This document shows, piece after piece, positions 1-7,270 of a stretch of 21,081 bases of DNA (position 1 is its first letter; each line of letters starts with the position of its first letter). The DNA is taken from positions 1-21,081 of the forward strand of contig CALXTZ010000010.1 of NCBI GenBank assembly GCA_944391545.1, read 5' to 3'. Below the pieces are notes generated by a model. The model made no database searches. It was not told where the DNA came from and saw nothing but the letters and a program-made list of their open reading frames with translations. The DNA comes from an uncultured Alphaproteobacteria bacterium. Lineage in GTDB: Bacteria; Pseudomonadota; Alphaproteobacteria; CAAHEQ01; UBA3637. A program made the translations under genes and the position numbers.

Positions 1-174
1 GACTGGGACGGAAAGGAGTCAAGCTGGAGATGCAGTTTGTTTGACAGTTCTATTGCTGGTTCTGCATGGACTGCATCCGTAAAAGATGCTGATTTCTCGT
101 TCATCTTTTTTCCACGCAGTGGAGCCGTGAGCACCTGGGGTCGGAACGGTGATCTCCGCGCGTTGTGTAAGTAG
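1..174 (+). CDS. 3' end of a secreted/surface-type protein (C-terminal 57 residues)
   Basis: The reading frame is open from the first base to a TAG at 172-174, so this is the C-terminus of a gene that starts outside the window. The visible residues include SSIAGSAWTASVKDA, a hydrophobic FSFIFF stretch, then SGAVSTWGRNGDLRALCK at the end. The Trp-rich pattern with a final 'R.LCK' resembles the ends of DUF1566/FISUMP-like (formylglycine-type lectin fold) extracellular proteins, which often finish with a 'VRCV'-like motif. This family assignment is a weak pattern match. No terminator with a T-run follows; a 6-bp inverted repeat (GGTTCA/TGAACC, 209-214 and 226-231) lies downstream. Confidence 0.55.
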   Translation, partial: DWDGKESSWRCSLFDSSIAGSAWTASVKDADFSFIFFPRSGAVSTWGRNGDLRALCK

Positions 175-250
175 TTCGTTCTTATGACGCTTTGTCGGAA
201 ATGCAGACGGTTCAAATCAACTATCTGAACCCTTTGCGCCGAGTAGGATG

Positions 251-775
251 TTAAAACAGTTGTTCAATCTGTTGGCGCAGGTCGGGGGAATCGAAGTCGG
301 CTAAGCCTTGAATAAAGCCGACTTCTTTTCCGTCTTTGTTAATCAGTACGGTACGTGGGACTTTTTGCCCCCCAAATGCGTGTAGCAGCTTTTCGTTATC
401 ATCATAATAAATCGTCATCTTTTTCAGGCGGCGGTCGTGAAGCGTTTGTGCAATCGTTTCAACATTTTTATCTTCGGCAACGGCAATGACCCGAACGGAT
501 TTGTCTTTGTAATCATTCCGCAAACGGTCAAGTGCCGGTAACTCAATTAAACACAACCGACAACTTGGTTTCCAAAAATTCAAAACAATGACATTCCCGG
601 ATAATTCGGATAACCGGTGCTCTTGATGATGTTCATCGAAATAGGGAGCTGTCGGCACCGATTTGGGTGAATCGAACAATGTAAAAGCCGTTGATTTCGG
701 GTCTTCTTGTGCTTTTAAGTTGCCAAAACAAGAAAAACACGTTAAAACTGTCAAAAGAAAAATATGTTTCATCAT
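251..775 (-). CDS. TlpA/ResA-like thioredoxin-fold protein, exported
   Basis: A 174-residue protein with an N-terminal hydrophobic signal (residues about 3-22, plausible cleavage after LKA) followed by a thioredoxin fold. The active site is W68-KPS-C72-R-L-C75, a CxxC in the usual FWxxWCxxC position, and the cis-proline loop is the KVPRTV segment near residue 141. Family members act in the periplasm as membrane-linked thiol:disulfide oxidoreductases, for example reducing apocytochrome or CuA-site cysteines. The usual Trp just before the CxxC is replaced by Ser (PSC). The start is one of two adjacent Met codons; no clear Shine-Dalgarno precedes either. It is divergent from the LptM-like gene with only 25 bp between starts, so each promoter must lie in or near the other gene. 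The substrate cannot be read from sequence. Confidence 0.85.
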   Translation of the reverse strand: MMKHIFLLTVLTCFSCFGNLKAQEDPKSTAFTLFDSPKSVPTAPYFDEHHQEHRLSELSGNVIVLNFWKPSCRLCLIELPALDRLRNDYKDKSVRVIAVAEDKNVETIAQTLHDRRLKKMTIYYDDNEKLLHAFGGQKVPRTVLINKDGKEVGFIQGLADFDSPDLRQQIEQLF

Positions 776-800
776 GATGTCATGATAAAGGATTTTGGAA

Positions 801-917
801 ATGAAAACAAAACTTTTTTTGATTATTTTATGCGCGTGTATGGCTTTAGCCGCCTGCGGTCGTCAAAATGCGCCGGTCGCCCCGGAAGGCAGTGTTTATC
901 CTAGGACTTATTATTAA
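801..917 (+). CDS. lptM: LptM-like small lipoprotein
   Basis: A 38-codon ORF beginning MKTKLFLIILCAC, with a lipobox LAAC placing the lipid-modified Cys at residue 19. Shine-Dalgarno AAAGGA (787-792) lies 8 nt before the ATG. The mature peptide is only about 20 residues: CGRQNAPVAPEGSVYPRTYY. The CG.....PEGS.YPR.Y pattern is that of alphaproteobacterial LptM/YifL proteins. These associate with the LptD translocon and help its disulfide maturation at the outer membrane. In many alphaproteobacteria lptM lies between argH and lysA; neither is present here. Its last 17 bp overlap the convergent PAS/GGDEF gene. Small size limits certainty, but lipobox, RBS and tail motif agree. Confidence 0.75.
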   Translation: MKTKLFLIILCACMALAACGRQNAPVAPEGSVYPRTYY

Positions 918-1782
918 GCTTTGCCCATTTGATCAAAGCCATCGGACTGGTCCCGTTGTCCGGGTAGGACGAAAATCCGATTTCAATGCCGACATGTAAT
1001 TGTTCTTCTTTGAAAATAATCGGTAGGTTCGTACAACTGCGCAATCGACTGGTGATAATATAAATGTTTTGCTTGTCCCTGACATTTTCAAACAAGAAAT
1101 AAAAAGAGTCGCCCGGACCTTTGGCGACTGTATCCACACTGCGAATGCTGGACTTGAAACGAGAAACCAATGTTTCAACGGCAAAGCGTTTGGCTTCGTT
1201 TCCGTGTGTCAGTTCAATGTCGTTTAACCCGGTCAGCGTGACAACAACCACCATCAAGTAAGCTTTGACATCCGCCAAAACGCCGCGCGCTTCCCGCAAA
1301 GCCCTTAAAATAGCCTGATCAACGCGGTCGTTGAACAAAACCGGCGACGGTAAATTGGTTTGGACATCAATCGGTGAAATGTTAATCAATCGTTCTTCCA
1401 ACGATTTGCATTTCTTTTCCAAGTTGACGACCGGCGTTTGATTTTGCGCTTCGATTAAACACACTTTTTCATTGTTGACGAAAATCGGGACGACGCGAGC
1501 AAGCATATCAATTAAAATGCCGGATTTATTTTTGATATGGATGTTCATATAATCGACGCGTTTTTTACTGGCCAACGCCCGTTGGAATTGTTCTTGATCA
1601 CTGTCGGCAATGATTTCCAAAATCGGTTTGTCAACAGCTTCTTCCTGCGTCAATGCCAGCATTTTAAGTGCGGCCGGATTGATTTGGACAATCACATCAT
1701 CTTTGACGACGGCAAAAAAAGTATCGGTAATTCCTAAAAAATAGTCCCCCAAATGGGGCGGCAATATGTCTTGTTCTGTCAT
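901..1782 (-). CDS. PAS domain protein with degenerate GGDEF domain
   Basis: About 293 residues with no signal peptide or membrane segment. An N-terminal PAS fold (roughly residues 10-115, VKDDVIVQINPAALKML...) is followed by a short charged linker (EKKCKSLEERL) and a GGDEF-like domain. The latter keeps the opening motif (D..TNLPSP.LFNDRVD) but the catalytic signature GG[DE]EF is replaced by GPGDSF, so diguanylate cyclase activity is unlikely. Such degenerate domains usually bind GTP or c-di-GMP or act as scaffolds; which applies is inference. The chosen ATG (complement of 1780-1782) has AGGG 9 nt upstream; an in-frame ATG three codons earlier (to 1791) has the AGGG directly against it and is less likely. 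The 3' end overlaps the convergent lptM by 17 bp. Confidence 0.8.
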   Translation of the reverse strand: MTEQDILPPHLGDYFLGITDTFFAVVKDDVIVQINPAALKMLALTQEEAVDKPILEIIADSDQEQFQRALASKKRVDYMNIHIKNKSGILIDMLARVVPIFVNNEKVCLIEAQNQTPVVNLEKKCKSLEERLINISPIDVQTNLPSPVLFNDRVDQAILRALREARGVLADVKAYLMVVVVTLTGLNDIELTHGNEAKRFAVETLVSRFKSSIRSVDTVAKGPGDSFYFLFENVRDKQNIYIITSRLRSCTNLPIIFKEEQLHVGIEIGFSSYPDNGTSPMALIKWAKLNNKS

Positions 1783-1921
1783 TTTGTACATCCCTAATTT
1801 TTGAGCGTATAGGCTTTTGAAAGCAAAATCAAGAAAAAAATGAGGACTTCTTTTATAATTTTAGTTGTCCTTTGCGCGGATTATGTTAAATTAAATAAAG
1901 AATGTGAAAGGGGAACTCGCC

Positions 1922-3700
1922 ATGCGTTTGTTTTTATATGTTTTTTGCGGATTAATCGTATGTGTATCCGGTATTGCTCAAACGGCGCCGACAAAAGCCA
2001 GAGCCGATCGTGCCCGGTGTGAAGCTTTGATGTACGTGGCTGAAAAAAAAGAAATGGATTGGGTGTATGATGCGTGCGGGTTTAATGATGAAACGGATGC
2101 GTGGCACAATTGGGCGCCTTTTTTGACGAAAAACAATTATCGCAAAGGCATGTATATGCTGTGTAAAAAGTATCCGACTCATGAATATGGTGCGCTTTAT
2201 TGCAAAAAAGCAGCCGTTGCGGGGTATGTGCCGGCGGTTTATGAAGCGGCTCAAGACGACAGACGTGCCGGCAACTATCGGCAGTACATCGAAAAGCTTC
2301 AAAAAATCGTGGACAACAACAGCCTGTACGGCAAAAAGGTTTTAAAAACGGCAGAAGAAGAAACGGCACTGAAAGCGTATCAGGAATTGGGGTTTGCTTA
2401 TCTGAAAGGCGCGATGGTCGAACGTAATTTTAATAAAGCGTATGAATACTTAAAAACAGCGGCTGACTTGGGCAGCGTTGAAGCGGCTCACGCCGTTGCG
2501 GTAACGCTTTATTGGGGCGGAAATGACGAACAAAAGGCTTTGGCGGACAGCTACTGGTGGAAAGCCATGATGCAAGGGTGTCCGGCTGCCGAAGAAACAT
2601 ACGGCATTTTACAACAATATTTAAAACAGCAAATGCCGACGCAAACGGCAAAGGACCGAATGGAAGAAAAAATGTACAGTTGTACGGCATCCGTTCAAAA
2701 ACCGGGTATTCAGTTGAAATCCATCCAGTCTTGCGATTGTCCGGCTGTGTTGGCATGGAATAAATCACAAAGTGATAAACCTTATATTATTTTCAGTATC
2801 TCCGGAACCAGTGCGGTGCTGCAAGATAAGCGCGGCAACAAAGAAACGGTTGTACCGATGCAAACGACTTCGGCCGGATATTATGTGCGGGAAGTTCGTT
2901 CATCCGCCGTCATTGTGACAAAAGGGACGGAACGACATGTCTTATTAAAGCGTCCCGACAGCGATTGTATTGACATTTGCCAAAATCCGAATTTGGGACA
3001 GACTCGGTTTGCTTCTTCGGTGTATCAATTGCAATTTACACCGCAGGAATGTCAGAAAATTGCTGCTAACATCGAAATGTTGGATAACCCGTCGGTTCGG
3101 TTTAAAGGACTGCAGGAATGTCAGTTGAAAGATTGGAAAACATGGGGGCAATGGGCTTTGGATCATAAACGCAATAAGTTGCTGTATGTGTTGGAAAATT
3201 ATCAAAAGTCCGATTATATTCCGGCACAAATGGCCGAAATCGAACGCTATTATGATTCCGACCGGCCGGGGGACGATATCTTGGTTAAAAACCTGTTTAC
3301 CTATATCAGCACGCAACAGCCGACGGATATGCTGTCGTATTGGAAAAAAGAACAGGCTTACTGTGTGCGGACTTATTCTTACATGACAGGAGATGCCAAA
3401 GACGATGCCTTGGCGTTTTCTTGGGCAAAAGCCGGCGCTGATTTAGGTTATCCGCATTCAATGAACATGTTGGGAATTTTATATGCGACTGGGCGAGGCG
3501 TCGAGAGAAATGTCAAAGAAGCGGCTTCTTGGTTTTTAAAGGCTGAAGAAATGACGCCGTATCCGTTCGTGGATGCCAGATACAATTATAAAGTCCTGCA
3601 AAGCGGTCAAAACTTTGATACATTCCGTTTCGGCCAATGTCGGGATATTATCGAACCATCCGTTCCCTCCGTGGACGAAGTGTTTAATTTGTATCAATAG
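1922..3700 (+). CDS. Large exported Sel1-repeat (SLR) protein
   Basis: A 592-residue protein with an N-terminal Sec signal (MRLFLYVFCGLIVCVSGIAQ, cleavage near GIA|Q). Sel1-like helical repeats are visible near residues 160-235 (AYQELGFAYLKGAMVERNFNKAYEY...) and again near the C-terminus (AGADLGYPHSMNMLGILYATGRGVERNVKEAASWFLKA). Between them lies a less regular, beta-prone region. The protein is rich in Cys (for example SCDCPA, SDCIDIC), suggesting periplasmic disulfides. Sel1 repeats are protein-binding scaffolds; the partner is unknown. The ATG at 1922 is preferred over an in-frame GTG at 1904 because AAAGGGGA sits about 8 nt before the ATG and the signal peptide begins there. It is followed 8 bp later by the flavodoxin-ferredoxin gene, suggesting co-transcription. 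Confidence 0.87.
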   Translation: MRLFLYVFCGLIVCVSGIAQTAPTKARADRARCEALMYVAEKKEMDWVYDACGFNDETDAWHNWAPFLTKNNYRKGMYMLCKKYPTHEYGALYCKKAAVAGYVPAVYEAAQDDRRAGNYRQYIEKLQKIVDNNSLYGKKVLKTAEEETALKAYQELGFAYLKGAMVERNFNKAYEYLKTAADLGSVEAAHAVAVTLYWGGNDEQKALADSYWWKAMMQGCPAAEETYGILQQYLKQQMPTQTAKDRMEEKMYSCTASVQKPGIQLKSIQSCDCPAVLAWNKSQSDKPYIIFSISGTSAVLQDKRGNKETVVPMQTTSAGYYVREVRSSAVIVTKGTERHVLLKRPDSDCIDICQNPNLGQTRFASSVYQLQFTPQECQKIAANIEMLDNPSVRFKGLQECQLKDWKTWGQWALDHKRNKLLYVLENYQKSDYIPAQMAEIERYYDSDRPGDDILVKNLFTYISTQQPTDMLSYWKKEQAYCVRTYSYMTGDAKDDALAFSWAKAGADLGYPHSMNMLGILYATGRGVERNVKEAASWFLKAEEMTPYPFVDARYNYKVLQSGQNFDTFRFGQCRDIIEPSVPSVDEVFNLYQ

Positions 3701-3708
3701 AGGGCTGA

Positions 3709-4662
3709 ATGCGGGTCGGATTATATTATTTTTCAGGATGTGGTAACACGGCTTGGGTGACGCAAAAGACAATAGAAGCGTTGGCTCGGCGCGGTCACGA
3801 AGTCATCTATTGGCATAATTTGGAACAACCGGTTCCCGGAGATTTGCCTAAAACGGATATGGATTTGTTTTTAGCGCCGATTTATTTTGCCGGCATTCCG
3901 TCTTTTGTGGTGGATAAAATCAAAACAATGCCGATAACGGGGGATAAAAAAGCAGTGTTTTGGACGGTTGCTGGCCAATTTTCTGGTATCGGTCGCCGGT
4001 TCGGCGCGTTTATGTTAAAAGATCGGGGATATGATGTCCTGACAACGCATTTGGTTTTGATGCCCGATACGTTTTTACCGTTGGCTCTTTCTCAAATCTC
4101 GGACGAAGAAAAAAAAGGTGTTTATCAAAAAGCATTAGAGCAAATTGAAACAGGCTTGGACGCGATTGAAACAAATACGTTTCAAACGGAAAACAGAGTG
4201 ACGGCGACAGTGGCTTCCTTGCTTTATTTTCCTTATCTTTATTATATCCGCTATGTGATGGCTTATTGCTTTGTATCAACGTCGGCTTGTATCCATTGTG
4301 GCAGATGTGAACGCGATTGTCCGTGTCAGGTTATTCGTCTTTCAAACAAGCGGCCGATTTGGCATAAAGGGTGTACCGGTTGTTTTCGATGCGTTAATAC
4401 ATGTCCTGTTGCAGCGATTGATTTGTCAGCATGGGGAGTCGGATTCGGCAGTATCGGCGCCGGTGTCGGGTGGATAATCGCATGGCTGTATTTGGGCTTT
4501 TTGGGTTCGGTTTTATCGGTCATCATGCAAGTTGTCGCGTTTTTGGCGGGTTTTTGGGCGGGAACATGGCTTTTTCAAAAACTGTATTTGTTGTTACCGA
4601 TTGAAAAAGGCTTGCTCATGCGGGGCAAAAAGCGCGTCTTTGTGGCGGATGAAGAAAAATAG
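3709..4662 (+). CDS. EFR1-type flavodoxin/[4Fe-4S] ferredoxin fusion with membrane tail
   Basis: A 317-residue protein. Residues 1-160 form a flavodoxin-like domain with an FMN phosphate loop FSGCGNT (8-14). Two [4Fe-4S] motifs follow: C194-C197-C200-C204 and C222-C225-C228-C232, each ending in Cys-Pro. This order matches EFR1-family ferrodoxins, predicted single-protein electron carriers. Unlike the usual soluble form, the protein continues with about 75 residues containing two strongly hydrophobic helices (roughly 245-270 and 271-296), so it is probably membrane-anchored with its redox domains in the cytoplasm. A hydrophobic patch (about 169-190) precedes the first cluster. It starts 8 bp after the Sel1 gene with AGGG 4 nt before the ATG. 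The electron donor and acceptor are not visible. Confidence 0.87.
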   Translation: MRVGLYYFSGCGNTAWVTQKTIEALARRGHEVIYWHNLEQPVPGDLPKTDMDLFLAPIYFAGIPSFVVDKIKTMPITGDKKAVFWTVAGQFSGIGRRFGAFMLKDRGYDVLTTHLVLMPDTFLPLALSQISDEEKKGVYQKALEQIETGLDAIETNTFQTENRVTATVASLLYFPYLYYIRYVMAYCFVSTSACIHCGRCERDCPCQVIRLSNKRPIWHKGCTGCFRCVNTCPVAAIDLSAWGVGFGSIGAGVGWIIAWLYLGFLGSVLSVIMQVVAFLAGFWAGTWLFQKLYLLLPIEKGLLMRGKKRVFVADEEK

Positions 4663-4691
4663 TTGTCAAGTGATGCGTTCTTGGATAAGAT
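4663..4691 (+). promoter_or_regulatory. Candidate sigma70 promoter for the CPVC membrane protein
   Basis: TTGTCA (4663-4668) and TAAGAT (4686-4691) are separated by 17 bp and lie 33 bp before the ATG at 4725. Five of six and four of six bases match the consensus. This would give the next two genes a promoter independent of the ferredoxin gene, or an additional one. Confidence 0.4.
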
Positions 4692-4724
4692 ACGGGCTGC
4701 ATACAAATTAAGGATGGAGTTAAA

Positions 4725-5288
4725 ATGAAATTTTTATATGCGTTAGGAATGAGTCTTTTGTCAACAAAAGTTTTGGCCGGGCCGGCTTGTCCCGTGTGTA
4801 CGGTTGCAATCGGGGCGTCTTTGGGGATTGCGCGGCAGCTCGGTGTGGATGACTGTGTCGTCGGCGTTTGGGCCGGTGCGATGCTGGCAATGATCGGCTA
4901 TTGGTTGATTCGCTGGTTTGATAAAAAAGGATGGGTCTTCACCGGGTATAAGCAAATTTTGATGGCATCGTCGATTGCGATGATCGGATTGATGTATATC
5001 AGTGAATTGACGTATGAACCCAGCATTATTTGGGGCATTTTCTTCATTGATTCTTTCTTGTTTACGACGTTGCTGGGGGCAGCAGTATTGATTTTCGGTA
5101 TGCACTTGTATCAATGGATGAAAGCGAAAAACGGCGGCCATGCGCATTTCCCGTTTGAAAAAGTGGTTGTACCGGTTTTGCTTGTGCTTGTGACCAGTGT
5201 TTTAATCGCGTACTTTCCGGTTTGCAATTGCGCCAAAGGTGAGGGCATCATTCCCGTGACGGCGGATGTTGTGCCGAGTTTTGATTAA
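4725..5288 (+). CDS. Four-helix membrane protein with N-terminal CPVC motif
   Basis: A 187-residue protein beginning with a signal-like hydrophobic helix ending LAGPA, directly followed by C22-P-V-C25. About four membrane segments follow (near 44-65, 78-96, 105-128 and 147-164), with further cysteines at 44, 167 and 169 (PVCNC). The CPVC pair just after the first helix and the CNC pair after the last helix suggest thiol or metal chemistry on one membrane face. I recall similar CPVCT..GA..G..R.LG.DD proteins in other bacterial groups but no established function, so no name is given. A good RBS (AAGGATGGAG) precedes the ATG. It lies 62 bp after the membrane-tailed ferredoxin gene, so a redox partnership is plausible but inferred. 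Confidence 0.75.
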   Translation: MKFLYALGMSLLSTKVLAGPACPVCTVAIGASLGIARQLGVDDCVVGVWAGAMLAMIGYWLIRWFDKKGWVFTGYKQILMASSIAMIGLMYISELTYEPSIIWGIFFIDSFLFTTLLGAAVLIFGMHLYQWMKAKNGGHAHFPFEKVVVPVLLVLVTSVLIAYFPVCNCAKGEGIIPVTADVVPSFD

Positions 5289-5298
5289 AGGGGGAAAA

Positions 5299-5877
5299 AT
5301 GAAAAAAGCCGAATCAGTTAAAGAATTTGTCGAACGTGTTGATGCGTTGAAAAAGAAAAATCCGAAAGACTTGTCGTCGGATCAGGACTTAACGATAGCG
5401 ATTATGAATTTGATATCGATTGAGGAACATTTGGTTTTTTCGGGTGCGAAAACGGGCAAAACGTCTTTTTATGACATGGTTCAAGACATTCGGGAATTGC
5501 GCAAGAACTTGTTGCAAAAAGTAATTCCGGCGTACGAAGGAGAAGTGTGGTGCATTTCCAAACACTTGTTGGCGTCATCGATGCGATTGATGGAAGTCGG
5601 GACGAAACAGCAAAGTTTGGGTAATACGCAAGAAGCTTACCAATTGTTTAATCAAGCGTATGATTTATATTGTTTGTTCTGGGGATTGAACATGAATCTT
5701 GTAGACATGAAAGATGTGAAATGGGTTCATGATGATGCGGAAAAAACAAAAGCATTGACGGCGCACCTGCCGACGGCGGCGGAAAAAAGCGTGACGGAAC
5801 AACCGGTTTCCGACGGATCTTTGTTCGGCAAGATGAAGTCTGTTATTCGAAAAGCAGTGGATTGCTGCATTGAATAA
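5299..5877 (+). CDS. Helical cytoplasmic protein of unknown function
   Basis: A 192-residue protein with no signal or membrane helix. It is predicted largely helical, with a charged N-terminus (KEFVERVDALKKKNPKDLSSDQDL). A distinctive central block reads YEGEVWCISKHLLASSMRLMEVGTK, followed by AYQLFNQAYDLYCLFWGLNMN. The paired helices and the A..LF..AYDLY spacing recall a TPR-like helical hairpin, but I cannot assign a family. AAAGGGGGA directly precedes the ATG at 5299; an in-frame upstream Met at 5266 lies inside the membrane-protein gene and lacks support. It starts 10 bp after the CPVC membrane protein and ends at a strong hairpin, so it is the last gene of this unit. Confidence 0.75.
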   Translation: MKKAESVKEFVERVDALKKKNPKDLSSDQDLTIAIMNLISIEEHLVFSGAKTGKTSFYDMVQDIRELRKNLLQKVIPAYEGEVWCISKHLLASSMRLMEVGTKQQSLGNTQEAYQLFNQAYDLYCLFWGLNMNLVDMKDVKWVHDDAEKTKALTAHLPTAAEKSVTEQPVSDGSLFGKMKSVIRKAVDCCIE

Positions 5878-5879
5878 AA

Positions 5880-5899
5880 AAGGAGCCGGAAGGCTCCTT
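5880..5899. terminator. Bidirectional terminator
   Basis: Perfect 8-bp stem AAGGAGCC/GGCTCCTT with a GGAA loop between the convergent stops at 5877 and 5902. On the minus strand the stem is followed by TTTTT; on the plus strand by CTTT. Confidence 0.8.
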
Positions 5900-5901
5900 C
5901 T

Positions 5902-7224
5902 TTAAAGATTAATTTGTTTTTTCCATTCTTCCAAATCACGCAAAGCGCGCGTTGTATATAATTTTTTACGATCCGCGCCTTTGATTTTGCGAGGCCCTTC
6001 CGTTTCCGGTTCAGGGAATAATCCGAAGTTAATGTTCATCGGTTGATACGTGTCAATATTTCCTTGCGTCACATGGCGCAGCATCGCGCCCAAAGCTGTT
6101 GTCGCCGGCGGCAGCGGCATTTCCGGAAAAGCCGTGAGCAATCCGGCCAACAACCCCATCGCCGTGCTTTCGACATAGCCTTCACATCCGGAAACTTGTC
6201 CGGCCAATCGAACAGAGGGGCGTTTTTTCAAACACAACCGTTCATCCAATACCTTCGGTCCGCAAACAAAAGTGTTGCGATGAATGCCGCCTAAACGCGC
6301 AAAAATAGCATCTTCCAATCCGGGAATTGTTCGGAAAATGCGTGTTTGCTCCCCGTAAGTCAGTTTGGTTTGAAATCCGACCATGTTCATGAGGTTGCCT
6401 TCTTTGTTTTCTTTGCGCAACTGAACAACGGCTTTAGGCCGCTCCGTTAAATGTGGGCTGGTTAATCCGACGGGTTTCATGGGACCGAAAGCCAACGTAT
6501 CCATGCCGCGTTCGGCCATGACTTCAATCGGCAAACACCCCTCGAAATAAGGCGTTTCTTTTTCCCATTCCTTAAAAGCGACTTTTTCACCGGCCAATAA
6601 ATCCCTGACAAATTGTTCATATTGTTCTTTTGTCAAAGCCAGATTGAGATAATCATATTTGTCGCCTTTGTCATACCGAGATTGATACCAGGCTTTTTCC
6701 ATGTTAATGGAATCCGTATACACAATCGGCGCGATCGCATCAAAAAAGTGCAGCGATTCATCCCCGGTCAGGGTTTGAATGTCATCCGCCATCGGGCCGG
6801 ACGTTAAAGGCCCGGTTGCCACAATGGTCGGCACATCATCCGTCGGTAAACCCATGTGACGGACTTCGTAACGAATCAACGGATGGCTTTTCAGCTTTTG
6901 TGTAATCATTTTGGAAAAATCATGCCGATTGACAGCCAACGCACCGCCGGCCGGGACAGAACAAGCATCCGCCGCAATCATAATCAAAGATCCCATGCGC
7001 CGCAGCTCTTCGTGCAACAAACCGACAGCGCTGGTTTGGACATCGTCCGAGCGCAAAGAGTTGGAACAAACCAGCTCGGCACAATCGCCGGTCGTATGCG
7101 CCGGCGTCATCGTATCCGGCCGCATTTCGATTAAATCAACGGTTATTCCTTTTTGCGCCAGTTGCCAAGCGGCTTCCGATCCGGCCAACCCGGCGCCGAT
7201 AACGCGCACTTTTTGATGAGGCAT
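5902..7224 (-). CDS. trmFO: TrmFO, folate/FAD-dependent tRNA m5U54 methyltransferase
   Basis: A 440-residue flavoprotein. TrmFO makes 5-methyluridine at position 54 (T-loop) of tRNA using 5,10-methylenetetrahydrofolate and reduced FAD in the cytoplasm. The N-terminal dinucleotide motif VIGAGLAGSEAAWQLA binds FAD. The two conserved cysteines are present: C53 in ELVCSNSLRSD and C230 in YFEGCLPIEVMAERG, the latter matching the catalytic nucleophile. GFQTKLTYGEQ, PGLEDAIFARLGGIHRNTF and the C-terminal GGAD-like segment also fit the family, as does the length. The start at 7222-7224 has AAAGGAA at good spacing; an in-frame Met 11 codons earlier lacks a site and would run into the divergent Sel1 promoter. 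It lies alone on the minus strand. Confidence 0.95.
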   Translation of the reverse strand: MPHQKVRVIGAGLAGSEAAWQLAQKGITVDLIEMRPDTMTPAHTTGDCAELVCSNSLRSDDVQTSAVGLLHEELRRMGSLIMIAADACSVPAGGALAVNRHDFSKMITQKLKSHPLIRYEVRHMGLPTDDVPTIVATGPLTSGPMADDIQTLTGDESLHFFDAIAPIVYTDSINMEKAWYQSRYDKGDKYDYLNLALTKEQYEQFVRDLLAGEKVAFKEWEKETPYFEGCLPIEVMAERGMDTLAFGPMKPVGLTSPHLTERPKAVVQLRKENKEGNLMNMVGFQTKLTYGEQTRIFRTIPGLEDAIFARLGGIHRNTFVCGPKVLDERLCLKKRPSVRLAGQVSGCEGYVESTAMGLLAGLLTAFPEMPLPPATTALGAMLRHVTQGNIDTYQPMNINFGLFPEPETEGPRKIKGADRKKLYTTRALRDLEEWKKQINL

Positions 7225-7236
7225 CTCACTTTTCCT

Positions 7237-7265
7237 TTGCAATTTGGTGTGAAACACAGTATAAA
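7237..7265 (+). promoter_or_regulatory. Candidate promoter giving a leaderless sel1 transcript
   Basis: TTGCAA (7237-7242), a 17-bp spacer and TATAAA (7260-7265) sit so close to the ATG at 7271 that the expected transcription start falls on or beside the start codon. No Shine-Dalgarno is seen before that ATG, which agrees with leaderless initiation. Confidence 0.5.
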
Positions 7266-7270
7266 AAATT

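Noticed and set aside
209..231. Inverted repeat GGTTCA/TGAACC as a terminator of the first gene
   Set aside because: Only 6 bp with an 11-base loop and no T-run; it could be chance.
1904..1921. GTG start six codons upstream of the large Sel1 gene
   Set aside because: The RBS AAAGGGGA lies between this GTG and the ATG at 1922, and the signal peptide starts at the ATG.
6043..7216. Several plus-strand ORFs opposite trmFO
   Set aside because: They lie within a confidently assigned gene on the other strand, lack RBS and show no domains.
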